Part shown: positions 47,979 to 50,557 of the stretch, in pieces | Numbering within the stretch: the stretch's first letter is position 1 | Layout of the letters: the number at the start of each line of letters is the position of its first letter | Assembly: GCF_019038395.1 (NCBI RefSeq) | Contig: NZ_JAGFXZ010000025.1 | Coordinates: 1-50,557, forward strand | DNA length: 50,557 bases | Direction of reading: 5' to 3' | DNA from: Acinetobacter sp. BY419 | Lineage (GTDB): Bacteria; Pseudomonadota; Gammaproteobacteria; Pseudomonadales; Moraxellaceae | Translations under genes and position numbers: made by a program | Notes under the pieces: model-generated | Database searches by the model: none | Told to the model about the DNA's origin: nothing | Seen by the model: the letters and a program-made list of their open reading frames with translations, nothing else

Positions 47979-48371
47979 TTAATTAGGCGCCGCCTGCCGA
48001 ACCACAATCGGACAGCGCTTATAAGTCGCAGCCTGAACAATCGCCTCCTGCTCACCTAAAAGCCGTGCCAGTTCAGTTCTTTTGGTATCGGAGGCTTGTC
48101 CCATATTGACTGAAACACTCGGACCAATACCCCAGCCGCCACGACTGCCCCAGCCACCGCCAAGGCCAACACCTACACCCACGCCGGTACGTTTTGGTGG
48201 TTCAACGCCATTGTCGATATATTGCTGAATGCGGTTGTATTCACCTTGCAACTGCTGGCAGTCTAAGGTCTGATACAGGGTGGGTGACACATAGGTCGGT
48301 TTTACCGTCGTTGCACAGGCACTCAGTAATGCAAGTGCAGCAATACTCAGGCTTATTTTCACAAGTTTCAT
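47979..48371 (-). CDS. Glycine-rich lipoprotein
   Basis: 130 residues. Lipobox LSAC at residues 16-19, so lipid-anchored. The middle (about 63-92) is a Gly/Val/Trp repeat (GVGVGVGLGGGWGSRGGWGIGPSVSVNMG), with helical segments on either side and two further cysteines (CQQL and KRCP). No function known. It is 13 bases downstream of the parA-like gene. Confidence 0.82.
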   Translation of the reverse strand: MKLVKISLSIAALALLSACATTVKPTYVSPTLYQTLDCQQLQGEYNRIQQYIDNGVEPPKRTGVGVGVGLGGGWGSRGGWGIGPSVSVNMGQASDTKRTELARLLGEQEAIVQAATYKRCPIVVRQAAPN

Positions 48372-48384
48372 AGCTCACTCGATC

Positions 48385-49221
48385 TTAATTCTGCTCTATC
48401 TCATTGAACAACGATTGATAGGCCTGAGTCAATTTATGATCAGTAGCCAAATGAATCAGCGGCTGATTTTTCTGATGAGATTCTTTCATTAAAATCGATG
48501 GCGGCAGCATACTGCCGAGTACCGGCAGTCCTTCATCTTTGAGTTGCTGTACCACTTCACGCGGTAATTTGGCCTGTGCCTGAAACTGATTGACAACAAT
48601 TCCTTCAATTTCCAGACCTTCATTATGGTCATCCTGGGTTTCAATGACATTTTCAATCAGAGTCTGTAGAGCGCGTTTGGAAAATACATCGCAGTCAAAT
48701 GGAATTAGCACGCGATTCGCCGCAATGAGTGCGGAGAGGGTAAAGAAATTAAATGCAGGCGGTGTATCAATAAACACCCGGTCATAATGTCCTGACAGTT
48801 GTTGCAGGGCATCTCTTAACTTGTAGATCTTATGCTTGGACTCCAGTGCATGCGCCAGTGTCCCCAGCGTTGGACTGGCCGGAATCACATCCAGATGCTT
48901 AAAGGGAGACTGATGGACATAGCTCTCCAGACCTTTGCTACGACTTTTTAAAATTGAGCCAATGGCATTGCCAAGTAGTCCCTTGCTTTGCTGATTACCC
49001 AGTACATCTTCAAAATAGTTTTCGATATTCGGTTCAAGTGCCGGCTTGTCACTGGAATAAGTCGCATCATCGCCCAACACATACTGGCTAGAATTGGCCT
49101 GCGGATCCAGGTCAATCAACAAGGTTTTTAATCCCTGATGTGCGCTGATGGCTGCCAGATTAACGGTAATACTGGACTTGCCTACCCCACCTTTTTGATT
49201 AAATACTACACGTGTACGCAT
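48385..49221 (-). CDS. Orphan ParA-family ATPase
   Basis: 278 residues. Deviant Walker A KGGVGKSSITVNLA with the signature first lysine, LIDLDPQANSS, and Walker B VFIDTPPAF. No ParB-like gene is adjacent, unlike a plasmid or chromosomal parAB pair. Such solitary ParA proteins position cargo complexes or assist segregation; partner unknown. Co-oriented with the glycine-rich lipoprotein. Confidence 0.88.
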   Translation of the reverse strand: MRTRVVFNQKGGVGKSSITVNLAAISAHQGLKTLLIDLDPQANSSQYVLGDDATYSSDKPALEPNIENYFEDVLGNQQSKGLLGNAIGSILKSRSKGLESYVHQSPFKHLDVIPASPTLGTLAHALESKHKIYKLRDALQQLSGHYDRVFIDTPPAFNFFTLSALIAANRVLIPFDCDVFSKRALQTLIENVIETQDDHNEGLEIEGIVVNQFQAQAKLPREVVQQLKDEGLPVLGSMLPPSILMKESHQKNQPLIHLATDHKLTQAYQSLFNEIEQN

Positions 49222-49314
49222 CTCCCCTCCTCATTTCTAATTACTTTTACTACATTTGTATTTTTTAATTATTCAGATGTACTGGCTGTGCTGATCGTCA
49301 TAGCCAGTCTGCTT

Positions 49315-49707
49315 TTAGCCAAAATTCGGCTTGATCATCACCAATACCAGAATAGACACCAATGAAACCATAGCAATAAATAAGCCAGCCCGACGCTGTG
49401 TCAGCAAGATCGAATCATCTTTCTTATACGCCTTGCCTAGAGAGGACACCATCACCAGAAATAAAATGACTTTGGCATAGAACCAGGGCTGCACATCAAA
49501 GTCTTTGAGGACGAGCGCCACAATACCGGTCAGTGCGATCACCGTGATGGCCAGATGCTGTAAAGCCACTAGCGCTGTACGCGCCACCGGATTAGGTAAA
49601 TTTCCTTGTGTGCCTACAAACAAAGTCAATGCACGGGCAAGAATGGCAACGATGACCACTCCTGCTGCCGACATATGAATAATCTTGACTAAAAGCTGGG
49701 TTTCCAT
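49315..49707 (-). CDS. SirB2-like membrane protein
   Basis: About 130 residues with four hydrophobic helices, starting METQLLVKIIHMSAAGVVIVAIL, matching the SirB family. Function unknown in this genus. The second ATG (49707) is favoured because GAGGA is five bases before it. Six to nine bases after the BolA gene, so co-transcribed with it. Confidence 0.75.
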   Translation of the reverse strand: METQLLVKIIHMSAAGVVIVAILARALTLFVGTQGNLPNPVARTALVALQHLAITVIALTGIVALVLKDFDVQPWFYAKVILFLVMVSSLGKAYKKDDSILLTQRRAGLFIAMVSLVSILVLVMIKPNFG

Positions 49708-49716
49708 CATTTCCTC

Positions 49717-50025
49717 TTAGTTTTTTGGTGCATGTGCACAAGCAGGACTGCTCGTGTCCTGTCCTGTCCATTCTTCAGGCAAAAATGCATGAATAGCCAG
49801 CGCATGAATCTTGTCTTTCGACAGCAGATCTCCCGCAGCAGCATAAACTTTCTGATGACGCTGGACCGGACGTAAACCTGCAAAAGCCGGACTCACAATG
49901 ACAGTTTTAAAATGCGATTCTTTACCCGGGAAATAACCGCCATGACCAGAAGATTCATTGACCACTTCCAAATGGGTTGGGGATAATTGCGCCAAACGGT
50001 CTTTCAGTTGTTGTTCTAAGCTCAT
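49717..50025 (-). CDS. bolA: BolA-family protein
   Basis: 102 residues. BolA/KH-like fold with SSGHGGYFPGKESHFKTVIVSPAFAGLRPVQRHQKVYAAAGDLL and the invariant HALAIHAFLPEEW. BolA proteins act in morphology control and, with monothiol glutaredoxins, in iron-sulfur handling. The short tail after residue 88 (TSSPACAHAPKN) is not part of the domain. Confidence 0.93.
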   Translation of the reverse strand: MSLEQQLKDRLAQLSPTHLEVVNESSGHGGYFPGKESHFKTVIVSPAFAGLRPVQRHQKVYAAAGDLLSKDKIHALAIHAFLPEEWTGQDTSSPACAHAPKN

Positions 50026-50221
50026 GGCCTGACTCCAATCTTCAAAAATATGGTTTCAGTATACCTTGTTCTGCTAAAGGTTTTGGTAATCTGTATGAGT
50101 GCAATCCGTTGATTATGGCGAAGTTTCATTAATTTCCAGATGAATATTGGCTATTTATTGTCTAATCTAAAGTATTTTGCTTTTATTTTATGCAATTGAT
50201 GCAAGATTTTTAACAAAGGTG

Positions 50222-50250
50222 TTGACCACATTTTTGCATGCTGTATTATA
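50222..50250 (+). promoter_or_regulatory. tRNA-Gly promoter
   Basis: TTGACC (-35, 50222-50227) and TATTAT (-10, 50244-50249) at 16-base spacing, just before the first tRNA. Confidence 0.8.
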
Positions 50251-50258
50251 CACGGCAT

Positions 50259-50331
50259 GCGGGAATAGCTCAGTTGGTAGAGCATAACCTTGCCAAGGTT
50301 GGGGTCGGGAGTTCGAGTCTCCTTTCCCGCT
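50259..50331 (+). tRNA. tRNA-Gly (anticodon GCC), copy 1
   Basis: Cloverleaf of 73 bases: acceptor GCGGGAA / TTCCCGC, D-arm GCTC...GAGC, anticodon stem with loop TTGCCAA (anticodon 50292-50294), T-arm with TTCGAGT. The 3' CCA is not encoded. Confidence 0.97.
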
Positions 50332-50379
50332 CAAAATTTTTTCATTTAGTTTTTTCATTTAAAAAACTTTATAGACTCC

Positions 50380-50452
50380 GCGGGAATAGCTCAGTTGGTA
50401 GAGCATAACCTTGCCAAGGTTGGGGTCGGGAGTTCGAGTCTCCTTTCCCGCT
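50380..50452 (+). tRNA. tRNA-Gly (anticodon GCC), copy 2
   Basis: Identical to copy 1 over all 73 bases, 48 bases downstream. Unlike copy 1, a CCA follows the discriminator base (50453-50455). A terminator ends the two-tRNA transcript. Confidence 0.97.
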
Positions 50453-50461
50453 CCAGATTCT

Positions 50462-50495
50462 AAAAAAGCCCTGATCTTTCGTTCAGGGCTTTTTT
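50462..50495. terminator. Bidirectional terminator after tRNA-Gly genes
   Basis: AAAAAAGCCCTGA / TCAGGGCTTTTTT perfect stem, 8-base loop, A and T runs on both sides; serves the tRNAs and the convergent partial gene. Confidence 0.9.
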
Positions 50496-50510
50496 ATTGC
50501 GTTTAAATTC

Positions 50511-50557
50511 TTATCGTTTATTATCAGGAATGATCTGGCCCTTATCCGATGGAGACA
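50511..50557 (-). CDS. C-terminal end of a gene cut by the window edge
   Basis: The last 14 codons of a minus-strand frame read SPSDKGQIIPDNKR and stop at 50511. A terminator for that direction follows 16 bases later, which supports a real gene end. Product not identifiable from so few residues. Confidence 0.5.
   Translation of the reverse strand, partial: SPSDKGQIIPDNKR

Overview
The window reads as a chromosomal segment of an Acinetobacter species (Moraxellaceae, Gammaproteobacteria). The evidence is gene content and order: def, LysM protein, dprA and tsaC; a full atpIBEFHAGDC operon; znuA back to back with zur-znuC-znuB; phoB-phoR; guaA; and a pair of tRNA-Gly genes. Base composition is moderate overall with very AT-rich spacers. 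No insertion sequence, prophage or CRISPR array is visible. Almost everything is core housekeeping, interrupted by a few AT-rich accessory insertions.

Layout. 1-530 is a gene-free AT-rich stretch with a strong leftward promoter of rRNA-operon style pointing off the left edge. 531-3048 is a copper module on the minus strand (TonB-dependent copper receptor and a His-rich DUF2946 protein). 3142-6757 holds def on the minus strand and, divergently, LysM protein, dprA and tsaC. 7189-13046 carries an EamA transporter, glutathione peroxidase, an RcnB-like protein, a lipoprotein, alcohol dehydrogenase AdhP and a succinate-semialdehyde-type aldehyde dehydrogenase. 13445-14152 is an AT-rich gene of unknown function that runs into the terminator of the ATP synthase operon (14197-21382, minus strand, good promoter at 21448-21476). 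21557-25082 is the zinc system: znuA faces zur-znuC-znuB-DUF523 across a palindromic Zur box. A small membrane-protein gene broken by one frameshift follows (25065-25311), then a LysE exporter and a DyP peroxidase.

27151-31959 is an orphan type VI secretion cassette on the minus strand: vgrG, a muramidase effector with three tandem beta-rich repeats, and a periplasmic LprI/DUF1311 protein that is the likely immunity factor. The genes overlap, and they become abruptly AT-rich from the last ~150 codons of vgrG onward, as expected for a swapped cargo module.

32205-40840 holds an aminotransferase, a MATE exporter, an SDR/TetR divergent pair with a 20-bp operator over the SDR promoter, phoB-phoR behind tandem PHO boxes, a glutathione transferase and a pirin. 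40841-41349 contains a near-perfect parS site, suggesting the segment lies in the origin-proximal part of the chromosome. It is followed by a diguanylate cyclase (41350-42672), an AT-rich DUF2971 gene, a pair of 30-bp repeats with compensatory stem changes, guaA, an OB-fold stress protein, DedA, LysE, a glycine-rich lipoprotein with an orphan ParA, SirB-like and BolA proteins, two identical tRNA-Gly(GCC) genes, and the C-terminal end of a minus-strand gene cut by the right edge.

The points most worth a second look are the T6SS effector/immunity cassette with its composition break, the parS site, the covarying repeats before guaA, the unknown AT-rich gene next to the ATP synthase operon, and the frameshifted small membrane gene.
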